Positions 1-8,241 of a DNA stretch of 64,000 nucleotides are shown in pieces. Source of the stretch: CAVXEF01 sp963827315 (lineage in GTDB: Bacteria; Planctomycetota; Phycisphaerae; Sedimentisphaerales; Anaerobacaceae); contig CAWHAL010000002.1 in NCBI GenBank assembly GCA_963827315.1, forward strand, positions 372,001 through 436,000, read 5' to 3'. Numbering within the stretch: position 1 is the stretch's first letter; every line of letters starts with the position of its first letter. The notes beneath the pieces are model-generated. The model had not been told where the DNA came from. It saw only the letters and a program-made list of their open reading frames with translations, and searched no databases. The position numbers and the translations under genes are program-made.

Positions 1-33
1 CTTACGGGAGAAATAGAGATAGAAAGTGACTGA
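1..33 (+). CDS. C-terminal tail of an upstream gene, possibly the MlaE-type permease
   Basis: Reading frame 1 is open from the window edge to a TGA at 31-33 and encodes about ten residues (LTGEIEIESD). It overlaps the GTG start of the ATPase gene at 26, a translational-coupling arrangement common between the permease and ATPase genes of Mla operons. Ten residues are too few to identify a family, so the permease suggestion rests only on the neighbour. Confidence 0.3.
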   Translation, partial: LTGEIEIESD

Positions 34-883
34 AGCTGACCGGAAAGATAAGGCTCGCGAGACCGACAAAGAAGACGTGCTCGCCCTGAGAGATGTTACG
101 AAAAATTTCGGAGACAACGTCGTTCTGGATAACATTTCTTTGAGCGTGGAAAAGGGCAAGTGCACCGTGGTGATAGGCCCGAGCGGCTGCGGCAAGACCG
201 TATTGATAAAGCACTTGATAATGCTGCTTCGCCCGAGTTCCGGCGAGGTCTATTTCAAGGACATGCGAATCGATAATCTCCGGGAGGATGAACTGAGCCG
301 GATACGGACACATTTCGGCTTCCTCTTCCAGGGCGGCGCTTTGTTTGACAGCCTGAGTGTTGCTGAGAATATATTGTTTCCGATAAGACAGCACTACCGA
401 ATAACGGCAGACAGCGGTGTTAACGAGCTTGTCAAGAGCAAACTCGCAATGGTTGGGCTCGATGGTTTTGGGGATTATTATCCGGCCAGGCTTTCCGGCG
501 GCCAGCGCAAAAGGGTTGCTCTGGCGCGCGCTATTGCGTTGAATCCGGAGGTAATTTTATATGATGAGCCGACGACCGGCCTGGACCCTATCCGCGCCGA
601 TACTATAAATGAGCTCATCCTGAAGCTGCAAAGAGGCCTCGGTGTAACAAGCGTTGTTGTTACTCATGATATGAAAAGCGCTTATAAGGTAGCGGACCGC
701 ATCGTTGTGCTTAACGAAGGCAGGATTCTTGCTGATGGTGACGCTGAGTATATCCGCAATCATCCCAATCCTGTTGTTCAGCAGTTCATCAAGGGCCAGG
801 CCAGCGAAGAAGACCTCGCAGCTATTCGGGCCGGCGGGTCCATTTCGCAGACTCATTTCGAGCCTCGGGATTTAGAGCGGTAG
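26..883 (+). CDS. mlaF: MlaF-type ABC transporter ATP-binding protein
   Basis: ATPase of an Mla/Mce-type system that moves phospholipid between the inner and outer membranes; it acts at the cytoplasmic face of the inner membrane with an MlaE permease. The 285-aa protein has all ABC motifs: Walker A GPSGCGKT (residues 51-58), the family-typical Q-loop stretch FQGGALFDSLSVAENI, the signature LSGGQRKR, Walker B ILYDEPTTGLDP and the H-loop VVVTHD. The wording around the Q-loop and DEPTTGLDP separates MlaF from other ABC ATPases. The start is GTG at 26, with GGGAG some 15 bases upstream and overlap with the preceding frame. No mce (MlaD) gene follows; the next genes are convergent, so the operon ends here or continues elsewhere. 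Family assignment is secure, substrate is inferred. Confidence 0.9.
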   Translation: MTEADRKDKARETDKEDVLALRDVTKNFGDNVVLDNISLSVEKGKCTVVIGPSGCGKTVLIKHLIMLLRPSSGEVYFKDMRIDNLREDELSRIRTHFGFLFQGGALFDSLSVAENILFPIRQHYRITADSGVNELVKSKLAMVGLDGFGDYYPARLSGGQRKRVALARAIALNPEVILYDEPTTGLDPIRADTINELILKLQRGLGVTSVVVTHDMKSAYKVADRIVVLNEGRILADGDAEYIRNHPNPVVQQFIKGQASEEDLAAIRAGGSISQTHFEPRDLER

Positions 884-919
884 TAAAGAGTAAAAGACAC
901 GCTGGTGGCGGCATAGTTG

Positions 920-2422
920 TTAATATCTTCTGCTTATGGTTTTGCTGCTATGTCTGTAATTGATGAAGAAATACCGCAGGGCGTCTATCGGATGGTCGTA
1001 AAGGCCGTCTTTTAGCGGCATTTCCATCTTACTGGTGGGTGAATTTTCCGGATAATGATAGCACTGCATCGCCTCTATCAGCCTTTCGCACCTCGGTGAG
1101 ATTACGAGCCTGCTTTTGCCATCGCCGGCTCTTATGACCCTTCGGATAAGCTCAATACCTTCCAGAATCGAACTTCGCCGGTACCGCGTTACTATGCCAA
1201 GCGAGCGAAGCTCACGGATAGCATTTGTGCCGGTGATGTCATTTACGCTGGCACCGGCTGGGTCACAAAACGTAGCAGTCACTCGGCCTTCGCCGCCGGG
1301 CATCCTGCGTTTGATTTCCTCGGCGTGCACGTCGATAGTTGCCCTGCTGCGAATGTATTCATCTATCACTCGGACAACCCCCTGCTCATCTACTTGAATC
1401 CACAAACACACAAACGGGTTTACGAAACCAAAGTCAATCGCCCGATATAACGGCAGATTTGGGTCGTAATCGACTTGTTTGACATGAATAGCTGGGTCGA
1501 ATTCGGCAAACACAGCATCCTCGAGGCTCGGCCTTTTGCAGAGCATCTCAGCTTCCCAGCCCGCCCTGCTGGCGCGTCGCATCGCCGTTTGACAGTCGTC
1601 AATCTTCAGGTAACCACAGGCCCGTTTTGCTTTGCCTTGGCAGTCTGCCCACAGAGGACATTGCGAACAGTTTCTGTCGGTGCATTTTTCTATCACCTCC
1701 CACATACACCACTTGAAGATTGGCGTATCGAACTGGTTTGCCGATGAGACGATTTTTTGCATCAGTCCGTAAGGGCGGTGCATTGTGCTTATTGTTTCCA
1801 TAGCTGCCAGTAGCCCATCTGTGCTCTGTGTTGTGAATTTTGCCGCCGCGAAGACATCGTTATCGAAAAGCTCGACCTCGTCACACCGCAGTTTATGAGT
1901 ATGCTGGCCGCGAATACTCATCGGCGATTGTGTCAGGACTTCGACTGCCGAATTATTGATAAATTTGCATCCTGTCTTGAGAATTTTGCCTGCCAGAAAT
2001 TCGTCAAATCCCTTTTGTAAAAACCCCAACAGGTATTCGTACATTCTGCCGGACTGCTCGCCCGAGCCGCCTAATATCCTCACCTGGCAGTTGGGCTTAA
2101 AGACGCAGTCTAAGAGCGTGGCTACAGCCGCCAGTTTGGTTTTGCCGCCGCTGCGATTGGCCCAGACCACTGTGTCGGCGTTGACGCATTTTTTGGCGGC
2201 GAAGTCCGCAGAGAAACTATGCCAGAGATACTCCATCGGGCTGTTGTGCTCAGGGCAGATTTTTTTGTCGGGGACGTCGATTCCGAGGAACACTTTGACG
2301 TAATTTTTGAGGTCTTTTTTTGTTGTAGGCCGATTCCGCCGAAGCGCTGAGTAAACCCCTGCTGCCTTTTCAATATCGTCGCTGTTTTCGTATTTGGATT
2401 TTCTAAGCGTTGAGCTTGCCAT
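920..2422 (-). CDS. Phage-type terminase large subunit
   Basis: Terminases cut concatemeric viral DNA and pump it into the procapsid. From the chosen start the protein is 500 aa. The N-terminal ATPase has a Walker A-like ANRSGGKT (88-95) and Walker B-like DEVE (181-184). The C-terminal RNase H-fold nuclease carries the expected acidic residues: D330 in AIDFG, D387 in CDPAG, and D476/D480 in YDHPIDALRY. A cysteine-rich insert lies between the domains (C247, C252, C255, C261, C269) and could bind zinc or an Fe-S cluster. An upstream ATG at 2551 would overlap rpiB; the ATG at 2422 follows a G-rich ribosome-binding stretch and is preferred. It is the last gene of a seven-gene operon that has a small-subunit candidate but no portal or capsid genes. 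Family is clear; role in this context is unknown. Confidence 0.85.
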   Translation of the reverse strand: MASSTLRKSKYENSDDIEKAAGVYSALRRNRPTTKKDLKNYVKVFLGIDVPDKKICPEHNSPMEYLWHSFSADFAAKKCVNADTVVWANRSGGKTKLAAVATLLDCVFKPNCQVRILGGSGEQSGRMYEYLLGFLQKGFDEFLAGKILKTGCKFINNSAVEVLTQSPMSIRGQHTHKLRCDEVELFDNDVFAAAKFTTQSTDGLLAAMETISTMHRPYGLMQKIVSSANQFDTPIFKWCMWEVIEKCTDRNCSQCPLWADCQGKAKRACGYLKIDDCQTAMRRASRAGWEAEMLCKRPSLEDAVFAEFDPAIHVKQVDYDPNLPLYRAIDFGFVNPFVCLWIQVDEQGVVRVIDEYIRSRATIDVHAEEIKRRMPGGEGRVTATFCDPAGASVNDITGTNAIRELRSLGIVTRYRRSSILEGIELIRRVIRAGDGKSRLVISPRCERLIEAMQCYHYPENSPTSKMEMPLKDGLYDHPIDALRYFFINYRHSSKTISRRY

Positions 2423-2478
2423 ACCCCCGCCCCCTGCTTTGAGTGTTCGTTTTCGAGGTGCGCAATGTGGACAGCACA

Positions 2479-2916
2479 CTACGGTTGTTGTTTGTGCATT
2501 TTTTCCAGTCTTACAGCGTGTCTGCCCCCCTCGAAGGCTGTTTGCAGCCAAAGCTCCACAATCTCCAGTGCCTCGTGTATCGACATCATCCGCTCACCCA
2601 GTGAGAGTATGTTGGCATCGTTGTGTTCTCGCGACAGTCTTGCCGAGCGGAGGTCCCAGCAGACGGCGCATCTTATGCCCTTGACTTTATTGGCGACCAT
2701 TGCTTCGCCGTTGCCGCTGCCTCCTAATACGATGCCGCGTTCGAACTCACCTGCCGCCACCGCTTCCGCCGCTGGCCGAATAAAATCAGGATAATCACAG
2801 GACTCAGCCGAGTACGTTCCGAAGTCGCGAACTTCGTGTCCCTGCTCGATAAGAACCGTTTTAATCTGCTCTTTGTAACTGAATCCTGCGTGGTCTGATG
2901 CAATCGCTATCTTCAT
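2479..2916 (-). CDS. rpiB: Ribose-5-phosphate isomerase B
   Basis: Interconverts ribose 5-phosphate and ribulose 5-phosphate in the cytoplasmic pentose phosphate pathway (the LacAB/RpiB fold also handles other aldoses). The 145-aa protein opens with IAIASDHAGF, has the active-site Cys region DYPDF, the glycine-rich loop GGSGNGEAMVANKVKGIR and the substrate-binding HNDANIL, as expected for a full-length RpiB. Start ATG 2916 is chosen over 2931 because AAAGGA lies about seven bases upstream. It sits between the terminase small-subunit-like and large-subunit genes with spacings of 47 and 56 bases, which is an odd place for a housekeeping enzyme. Whether it serves the operon or was trapped in it cannot be told from sequence. 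Confidence 0.93.
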   Translation of the reverse strand: MKIAIASDHAGFSYKEQIKTVLIEQGHEVRDFGTYSAESCDYPDFIRPAAEAVAAGEFERGIVLGGSGNGEAMVANKVKGIRCAVCWDLRSARLSREHNDANILSLGERMMSIHEALEIVELWLQTAFEGGRHAVRLEKMHKQQP

Positions 2917-2963
2917 AACTGTTCCTTTCATTGGATGTAATTATATTCATCAACCGGTTTGCT

Positions 2964-3437
2964 TCAACTGCTTTTATGCGTGTCTGTATCTGATTTAGTG
3001 GACTCTCCTTTTTCATTTGGTTCTACCAATGCCGCCAAAATTCTGCTTGCGGTTTCGGCTGAAAGCTGTTCGGTTTGTTTTTCACCGCTTTTTTGCTCTT
3101 CACCTGTTTGTTCAGCCCTTTTAGCTGAAGCCTTAGGCAAAGATATAATATCAAGGCACGCCTTGCGGGCGGTCTCCTGATTCTCCGAATCGGTGAGCTG
3201 CACCAGCTTCGCCGCAGCCACGAGACAGTATCTGGCAATCAGCGCCTCGCTCACAAGATGCGCACCGGAAATCCGACGCGCGGACTCAGCCTGGAATTCC
3301 TCATCTGTGAGCCATTTATTGTAGACATTTCTGCTCACTCTGTATTTGTCCAGGACCGCTTGCTCATCAAGCTCGCCTGCAAATAAATCATCTACTACCG
3401 CAAGCTGTTTTTTACTCAGATGTTTTCGTTTGGCCAT
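2964..3437 (-). CDS. Terminase small subunit-like HTH protein
   Basis: 157-aa protein whose N-terminal half looks like the DNA-binding domain of terminase small subunits: a basic start (MAKRKHLSKKQ), then a helix-turn-helix region around residues 13-45 (VVDDLFAG... DKYRVSRNVYNKWL) followed by DEEFQAE, the pattern seen in phBC6A51-like and related small subunits. The middle contains a predicted helical segment with repeated Ala and Leu. The C-terminus is charged, rich in Lys, Glu and Ser, and probably disordered. In phages the small subunit recognises the packaging site and feeds DNA to the large subunit. It lies 41 bases after the ParB-like gene and 47 before rpiB, in the same operon as the large subunit. 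Assignment is from motif layout and context, so a plain HTH protein remains possible. Confidence 0.6.
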   Translation of the reverse strand: MAKRKHLSKKQLAVVDDLFAGELDEQAVLDKYRVSRNVYNKWLTDEEFQAESARRISGAHLVSEALIARYCLVAAAKLVQLTDSENQETARKACLDIISLPKASAKRAEQTGEEQKSGEKQTEQLSAETASRILAALVEPNEKGESTKSDTDTHKSS

Positions 3438-3478
3438 TGTTGGGAAGTTTCCTCGACGGGAAAGCTATTTTTGCCCGC

Positions 3479-4111
3479 TTAACATTTGGCATCGTTGAAA
3501 TTATTAAGGTAATATCGAGCTATATGTGTCAGCGCCGCTGCTCTTTTTGCCGCCCTTGTCAATCTGGTTTGGGGTTCAACAACGAGAGAAATTGCACTCT
3601 CGACAATCTGTTGCTGGTCGTCGTTCAGAAAGAACACCATTGGATTCGCAAATGACTGTGGGCTTATATTTGCCGGCTGATTCGGAATTTTCAAATTGGT
3701 AAGACGTTCAATTTGCTTTGCCGTTGCCGGCAAAAGTTTTGCAAGCGCATCAGCTTTTATTTTTTCGTTCAGCCGTCTCAGAAGCGCCAGCTTTTTATCG
3801 AGATGGTCTGTCCCAGTCAGCCGATTCAGCGTAGCAAGCAGAATATCGGCCTGTTCATCGTTTACGTCCCAGACTATCGAGTTGGCCTCTTTGTAGCCGA
3901 GTTTGGCTAATGCCTTACACCGGTGCTCGCCGTTGATTATTTGGAAGCAGCCTTTTCTTTGTGGATGCGGCCGAATTATTATCGGTTCATATTGCCCCGT
4001 CTGCTCAATGTTGCGCACCAGCTTCGCCAGATTGGTTTTGCTCATCCGGTTCGGATTGTCCGGATGTGCGATAAGTTTTTCCAGCGGTATTGGTCGAATT
4101 AAATTTGTCAT
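3479..4111 (-). CDS. ParB/Srx-fold domain protein
   Basis: 210-aa protein with an N-terminal ParB/Sulfiredoxin fold. It begins with the typical PIPLEKLIAHPDNPN (8-22), continues with LVRNIEQTGQYEPIIIRP, and has the nucleotide-binding box GEHR (61-64) then ALAKLGY. Chromosomal ParB proteins bind CTP through this box; phage and mobile-element relatives also act as nucleases or as partners of DNA-modification enzymes. The central HTH expected of a centromere-binding ParB is not obvious; the middle (LAKLLPATAKQIERLTNL) could be a short helical bundle and the C-terminal third is helical. No ParA lies beside it; the ParA-like gene at 12357 is 8 kb away and divergent. Its place between the acyltransferase and terminase genes suggests phage-type use rather than chromosome segregation. 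Confidence 0.8.
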   Translation of the reverse strand: MTNLIRPIPLEKLIAHPDNPNRMSKTNLAKLVRNIEQTGQYEPIIIRPHPQRKGCFQIINGEHRCKALAKLGYKEANSIVWDVNDEQADILLATLNRLTGTDHLDKKLALLRRLNEKIKADALAKLLPATAKQIERLTNLKIPNQPANISPQSFANPMVFFLNDDQQQIVESAISLVVEPQTRLTRAAKRAAALTHIARYYLNNFNDAKC

Positions 4112-4127
4112 AACTAAACCCTACCCC

Positions 4128-4868
4128 CTACACCCTAAACCCTATCTTCTCATTAAACCAAATGTAATACACCGGCCGAAATGTGAGCTTACTCAGTACA
4201 TATCTTGTCCGCTCGATGCCGGGCTTCATTTGGCGTCTTTTGCCGTAGCTCTGCAGAAATGTTTTTATTTGCTGCTCTATAAATTCAGCCTTGCTCGGCA
4301 AAAGTTGCTCGATTTTCCGCTGCACTTTTTGCGGCCAGACTAATTCAGCATCTTCTAATCCAACCATACTAAATGCCTCGATTAGCTGGGCACATCTTGC
4401 CGCCGGCTTTGCTTGGTAGGCCTTCATCCCCGCCTTTTCGAAGAACGGATTAACAAGTCCCATTACCGCCAGCGCCTCGATAATCGGCACATTCATTCGA
4501 GGCATTGTTTCACGTACTAATGTGCTCGCAAGGCCGAGCCCGCGAAACCTCGGCTCAATGACGACCCTGCTGATGCAGCGGATTGTCTTATTGACAAGCG
4601 CAAGGCCGGTTGCCCTGTCAAAGCCGGAAAACATATTGCCGGTGGCGGCATTTCGCAGCTCAAGAGCCGGGCTCGGCATTTTATAAACGATGACACCTGC
4701 GGTGTCTGTTCCCAGGCGGCCAACTGACCTATTTCTTGGTTTTAGTGCGAAAATCGCCGCGAAAGGTCCCAGTCGACTGTCGCGGTAGTGATAGTGCGCC
4801 AGCCTCTCGTAGTCGTCTGTGTCACCGGCGACAATCTTGAGTTTATCTGTAACCGAGCACTGTTGCAT
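4128..4868 (-). CDS. GNAT-fold acyltransferase, possibly Mom-like
   Basis: 246-aa protein with a GNAT acetyltransferase signature: a beta strand CISRVVIEPRFRGLGLASTLVRET (about residues 99-122) supplies the R-x-x-G-x-G/A pyrophosphate loop for acyl-CoA, followed by a second strand and an aromatic-rich motif (NPFFEKAGMKAY). An early segment HYHYRDSRLGPF resembles the His-Tyr region of phage Mu Mom, a GNAT-fold enzyme of about 240 residues that modifies adenine in DNA. The length and the company of a ParB-like protein and a terminase fit that idea. I cannot align it to Mom here, so the DNA-modification role is inference. It begins two bases downstream of the ABC ATPase stop, so the two are almost certainly co-translated and probably work as a pair. 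Confidence 0.7.
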   Translation of the reverse strand: MQQCSVTDKLKIVAGDTDDYERLAHYHYRDSRLGPFAAIFALKPRNRSVGRLGTDTAGVIVYKMPSPALELRNAATGNMFSGFDRATGLALVNKTIRCISRVVIEPRFRGLGLASTLVRETMPRMNVPIIEALAVMGLVNPFFEKAGMKAYQAKPAARCAQLIEAFSMVGLEDAELVWPQKVQRKIEQLLPSKAEFIEQQIKTFLQSYGKRRQMKPGIERTRYVLSKLTFRPVYYIWFNEKIGFRV

Positions 4869-4870
4869 CG

Positions 4871-5518
4871 TTATCTTCCGTTTCTTTTGTGGATGACCTC
4901 TGTACCGCCGGTTAGCTCCTTGACCACCAGCACATCCGGCGACAGGTCCGTCAATATGTCTTCGTGACTTGACGCTAAGATAAATGTCATCTTATTGCGT
5001 TTGGCGAAATTGTGTACGTTGTACGAAATCACCGCTGCCGTGACGCGGTCGAGAGTGCTGCAGAATTCATCTGCGAAGACAAACTTCTTCTCTGCTGCCA
5101 ATGCCATTGCCAGCCGAAACCGATATTTTTGCCCGTCACTTAGATTTGCCGGCGTATTGAGAACACAGAAGACATCGTTCAGTCCAGCTGTGCTGAGTAG
5201 TCGTAATCCCTGCAGAAAGTCGCCCGGCAGGCAATCTATGACGGCCTTATCAGCGGGTAGTTCTATCTCATTGATGTTCACCCTCTCAGATGCGGGCATT
5301 GATTTTTCCAGTTCTCTAAGCAGCACGGTTTTGCCCGCCCCCGAAGGTCCCGTTATATATATGACGTCGCCGGCGTTAATATCCACGAGACAATGGTGCG
5401 TCATACCTCCTTTTCTCAGTCGCTCGGCACTTATGCCGAACATTCTGCACACGTCCACTGCCCTGGCACTGATTGTATGTCGCAGGGGAAATGTTTTTGA
5501 AATTCTGTATGTACTCAT
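4871..5518 (-). CDS. Soluble ABC-class ATPase paired with the GNAT protein
   Basis: 215-aa ABC-fold ATPase with Walker A GPSGAGKT (57-64), signature LSDGQ (126-130), Walker B FVFADE (146-151), D-loop STLD (154-157) and an H-loop histidine in ASSHED (185). The signature is LSDGQ rather than LSGGQ. There is no membrane segment and no permease gene nearby, so it is not a transporter ATPase in any obvious sense; soluble members of the class work on DNA, RNA or as assembly factors. Tight coupling to the acyltransferase (two-base gap) and position in a terminase operon suggest a nucleic-acid role. The first 40 residues are specific to this protein. It starts at ATG 5518, 16 bases after the HTH gene. 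Confidence 0.8.
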   Translation of the reverse strand: MSTYRISKTFPLRHTISARAVDVCRMFGISAERLRKGGMTHHCLVDINAGDVIYITGPSGAGKTVLLRELEKSMPASERVNINEIELPADKAVIDCLPGDFLQGLRLLSTAGLNDVFCVLNTPANLSDGQKYRFRLAMALAAEKKFVFADEFCSTLDRVTAAVISYNVHNFAKRNKMTFILASSHEDILTDLSPDVLVVKELTGGTEVIHKRNGR

Positions 5519-5534
5519 AACTCCGGCTTGTCTA

Positions 5535-5987
5535 TCACCGCGGTCTGCCGCAGCCTTTTTCTGTTTTATCTGGTTCGATTATCTGCACAAGGTATTGAAT
5601 TTTTTTGAGACTTTTGCGTGTGCGGTAGTAGCTGCAACCTTGTTCAACTGCGATTTTTTTTATTGACCAGCCGAGCAGAAAATACTGCTTCGCAGTGAGC
5701 ATTTCTGTACCGCTGAACATCTGGCGGTTCCGAAGGCACGTTATATATTCGCCGTCGATGAGTCTTTTGATAATCTTGTGTATCCTTCTGGCTATGTTTG
5801 CCTCGTTCACACCCGCCAGGCGTGCCATCTGCCGAAAGGTATTGGCGTTGTCTAAGTACATTGTCATCAGCAGCCGGTCTTTTCCTGTAAGTAGCTTCAC
5901 TCTGCTTCGCAGAAGGTCGATTCTGTCGCGAACCTCGGTTCTCGCCTGCAGGCTATCCTGTGAAATGTTATTGTGAATCGTATCCAC
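5535..5987 (-). CDS. Small tandem HTH protein (sigma region 4-like)
   Basis: 150-aa basic protein, first gene of the seven-gene operon. Residues about 35-75 (LLTGKDRLLMTMYLDNAN... ARLAGVNEANIARRIHKII) look like a sigma region 4 or LuxR-type helix-turn-helix. A second HTH-like segment follows at about 100-130 (WSIKKIAVEQGCSYYRTRKSLKKI). There is no region 2, so it is not a complete sigma factor. In phages such proteins often serve as late-gene regulators; as the leading gene it could autoregulate the operon. No recognisable family name can be given with confidence. Upstream lies a 613-base AT-rich gap containing the presumed promoter. Confidence 0.6.
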   Translation of the reverse strand: MDTIHNNISQDSLQARTEVRDRIDLLRSRVKLLTGKDRLLMTMYLDNANTFRQMARLAGVNEANIARRIHKIIKRLIDGEYITCLRNRQMFSGTEMLTAKQYFLLGWSIKKIAVEQGCSYYRTRKSLKKIQYLVQIIEPDKTEKGCGRPR

Positions 5988-6601
5988 GGGCTGTTCCTTT
6001 ATTCTGTTTGGTTTTGTTTTGGTCCACGATGTGCGCTTTTTTCAAAAAGTACCACCGATATGCTCCGCTGGTTTCTATAGTTGTTTATTACAGCTTTTTT
6101 TATAAGGTTATTTTGATATTTATCTAACATCAGGCATATTTTCACAAATCACACAACAATGTCAAACATTTTATTGTATTTTTTTCAAATTTTTTGCAAA
6201 GTTCGCAAAATATTGAACATTTTCTTGGGGGTTTTCCTCTGTGATGCTCGGGAAACGTGGTTTGGACTGGGGGAAATCTTGTTTGCATGTTAAATTGGGC
6301 AACTTGTAATGATTGTGCGGATTAAAGTGCGTGGTTTTAGGATACGAGGCGATGGATATACGGATTGGAGGAGGATTTTTAAGTTCACACTTACTGTGTT
6401 TTTGCGGTGCAGCCATGACGAATTGCGGCTAAAATCGCCAACCACGCCCTTCGGAATAGTTACGTATTGAACCATCGGCACAGTACTTAGCGTTTTTTGC
6501 GCCCAGCTTTTGGTGCATTGGCTTTGTTTGGGTGTTTGCTAAAAAAGCTTTGTATTTTGTGGTCGGCGGGCTATACTAACGATGGAATGTGAGAGGACAA
6601 A
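5988..6601. other. Intergenic region between divergent genes
   Basis: 613 bases without a convincing gene. The stretch at about 6160-6220 is very AT-rich with T-runs roughly ten bases apart and resembles, on the other strand, the phased A-tract element at 14573. Just before the PfkB gene, TTGTAT and TATACT separated by 16 bases could be a weak sigma-70 promoter, followed by AGAGGA as ribosome-binding site. Short frames on the minus strand are low-complexity and unconvincing. Confidence 0.5.
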
Positions 6602-7561
6602 ATGCAGGGACGGATTCCTAAGGTAGTTGTGGTGGGCGGCACCTATGTCGATATGGCGATAAGGTGTGACCAGATACCATCACCAAGCCAGAGTTTTATC
6701 GGCTCAGCCCTTTCATACACAATCACCGGTCCCGGCCCGAACGAGGCGGCTGAAGCAGCGATGTGCGGCTGTGAGGTGCACCTTATCAGTAAGGTAGGCG
6801 GTGACCCGTTCGGCCAAATGGTAAAGACAAACCTGGCTGAGTACAATATTGATACCACTTATCTCTACACCGCTGAAGCCAAGAACACGGGCACGGTCGT
6901 TACCCTTGTTAATGCTGCAGGTGAAAATGCCAGTGTTACTTACCCCGGCGCCAACGGTGCTTTGATCCCGCAGGATATTGAGGCTGCTGAGCAGATTATT
7001 CGCGAATCCGATGTCTGCCTGATTCATGGACGGTTACCCGAGGCTGCTATTGTAGCCGCCATTCGATGTGCGAAGATGCACGGTGTGACCGTTATTCTCA
7101 ACCCTGCCAGACCGCTGGTTCAGCCCGGTAAAACCGGCGGCGATGTGCCGCTTGAGTATTTCTCAGCCGATATTCTCATTCCCAATCTTTATGAGGCCGC
7201 CGACATTACTGAGCATTCAGCTGCCAACATTCACACCGCAAAGCTCATCGGCTCCGACCTGGTCGCTCGCGGTGTCGGCTCTGCTGTCATAACGATGGGC
7301 AAGCGAGGCTGTATGATTGTTGACAGGATTGGCGCCGACCATATCCCTGCTTTTGAGATAGAGCTTGTTGACCAGACCTGCACCGGCGATGCTTTTGCCG
7401 GCGCTCTGGCGGCGTCGTGCGCGGTCGGTGACGATATGAGACGTGCGGTCAAATTCGCCTCGGCGGCAGGGGCGCTGGCCTGTACAAAGTTCGGCACCAT
7501 AGAATCCTTGCCCACGAAAGCGGAAATCATCGAGCTGCTGCAGAAGCAGGATATCGAATAA
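6602..7561 (+). CDS. PfkB-family carbohydrate kinase
   Basis: 319-aa sugar kinase of the ribokinase/PfkB family; these phosphorylate sugars or nucleosides with ATP in the cytoplasm. The N-terminal signature is GPGPNEAAEAAMCG (family GG-x-G-x-N-x-A, here GPGPNEA), followed by LISKVGGDPFGQ. The second signature near the C-terminus is DQTCTGDAFAGAL (family D-T-T-G-A-G-D-A-F), retaining the catalytic Asp of GDAF. Replacement of the usual GG by GP and of TGAG by TCTG is slightly atypical but the key residues remain. It is closest in layout to ribokinase. The gene stands alone, converging on lemA; RpiB is about 4 kb away, so a ribose-related substrate is possible but unproven. Confidence 0.88.
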   Translation: MQGRIPKVVVVGGTYVDMAIRCDQIPSPSQSFIGSALSYTITGPGPNEAAEAAMCGCEVHLISKVGGDPFGQMVKTNLAEYNIDTTYLYTAEAKNTGTVVTLVNAAGENASVTYPGANGALIPQDIEAAEQIIRESDVCLIHGRLPEAAIVAAIRCAKMHGVTVILNPARPLVQPGKTGGDVPLEYFSADILIPNLYEAADITEHSAANIHTAKLIGSDLVARGVGSAVITMGKRGCMIVDRIGADHIPAFEIELVDQTCTGDAFAGALAASCAVGDDMRRAVKFASAAGALACTKFGTIESLPTKAEIIELLQKQDIE

Positions 7562-7601
7562 TTTTCTGGCGGATGAAATCGTTTCGACGCTTATTGTGCC
7601 G

Positions 7602-8189
7602 TCAGAATTTTACTTTTGGCACCTCGGTTTTTGCCTGCTCGGTTGCTTCGAAGTACTCTACCGGTTTAATACCTGCCCGCCGACAGAAAAACGAGCCGAA
7701 GAATTCTTTTGAGTACGAATTGAGCTGCCTGGCAGCTTCGTTATATCTTGTGCGGGCAACCGCTATCCGATTTTCGGTGCCTTCAAGAGCGACCTGGAGG
7801 TCTCTGAAATTGTCACTGGCCTTTAACTGGGGATAATTTTCCTGTAACATCAAAAGCCGGGACAAAAACCCGGTGAGTTCATTTGATGCTTCGATCTTGC
7901 CGGCCCGGCTGTCGGCTTGGAAATATTTTTCTCTCGATTTGGCGATGTTTTCGAACAGCTCTTTTTCGTGCGTCGCGTATCCTTTTACCGTCTCCACGAG
8001 GTTTGGCACCAAATCGAGCCTCCGCTGCAGTGCGGCGTCGATGTTTGCCCAGGCGTTTTCCGTGTTCTGCTGGAGATTGACTGCTCTGTTGTAGCCGCCG
8101 ATATACCAGCCGAGCGTGCCGAGGCCGATTACTAATACAACTACCAATGCTGCAATTAGGCCGACCCATGCTTTACCAAAGTTTCTCAT
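7602..8189 (-). CDS. lemA: LemA family membrane protein
   Basis: 195-aa LemA protein. One N-terminal membrane helix (about residues 9-32) is followed by the helical LemA core with the typical NAWANIDAALQRRLDLVPNLVETVKGYA and later ITVARTRYNEAA-like and SYSKEFFGSFF sequences seen here as IAVARTRYNEAARQLNSYSKEFF. The molecular function is not established. In many bacteria lemA sits beside a TPM-domain gene, exactly as here (53 bases downstream of it), so the two probably act together at the cell envelope. The last gene of the operon; it converges on the PfkB gene. Confidence 0.92.
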   Translation of the reverse strand: MRNFGKAWVGLIAALVVVLVIGLGTLGWYIGGYNRAVNLQQNTENAWANIDAALQRRLDLVPNLVETVKGYATHEKELFENIAKSREKYFQADSRAGKIEASNELTGFLSRLLMLQENYPQLKASDNFRDLQVALEGTENRIAVARTRYNEAARQLNSYSKEFFGSFFCRRAGIKPVEYFEATEQAKTEVPKVKF

Positions 8190-8241
8190 TTTTGGCTCCC
8201 TTCCTGGTTTTTAATTTTAAGTTTTCAATTTTAGCTTTTTC

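Noticed and set aside
920..5987. Complete prophage
   Set aside because: Only packaging and DNA-related genes are present; no portal, capsid, tail, lysis or integrase gene and no attachment repeats.
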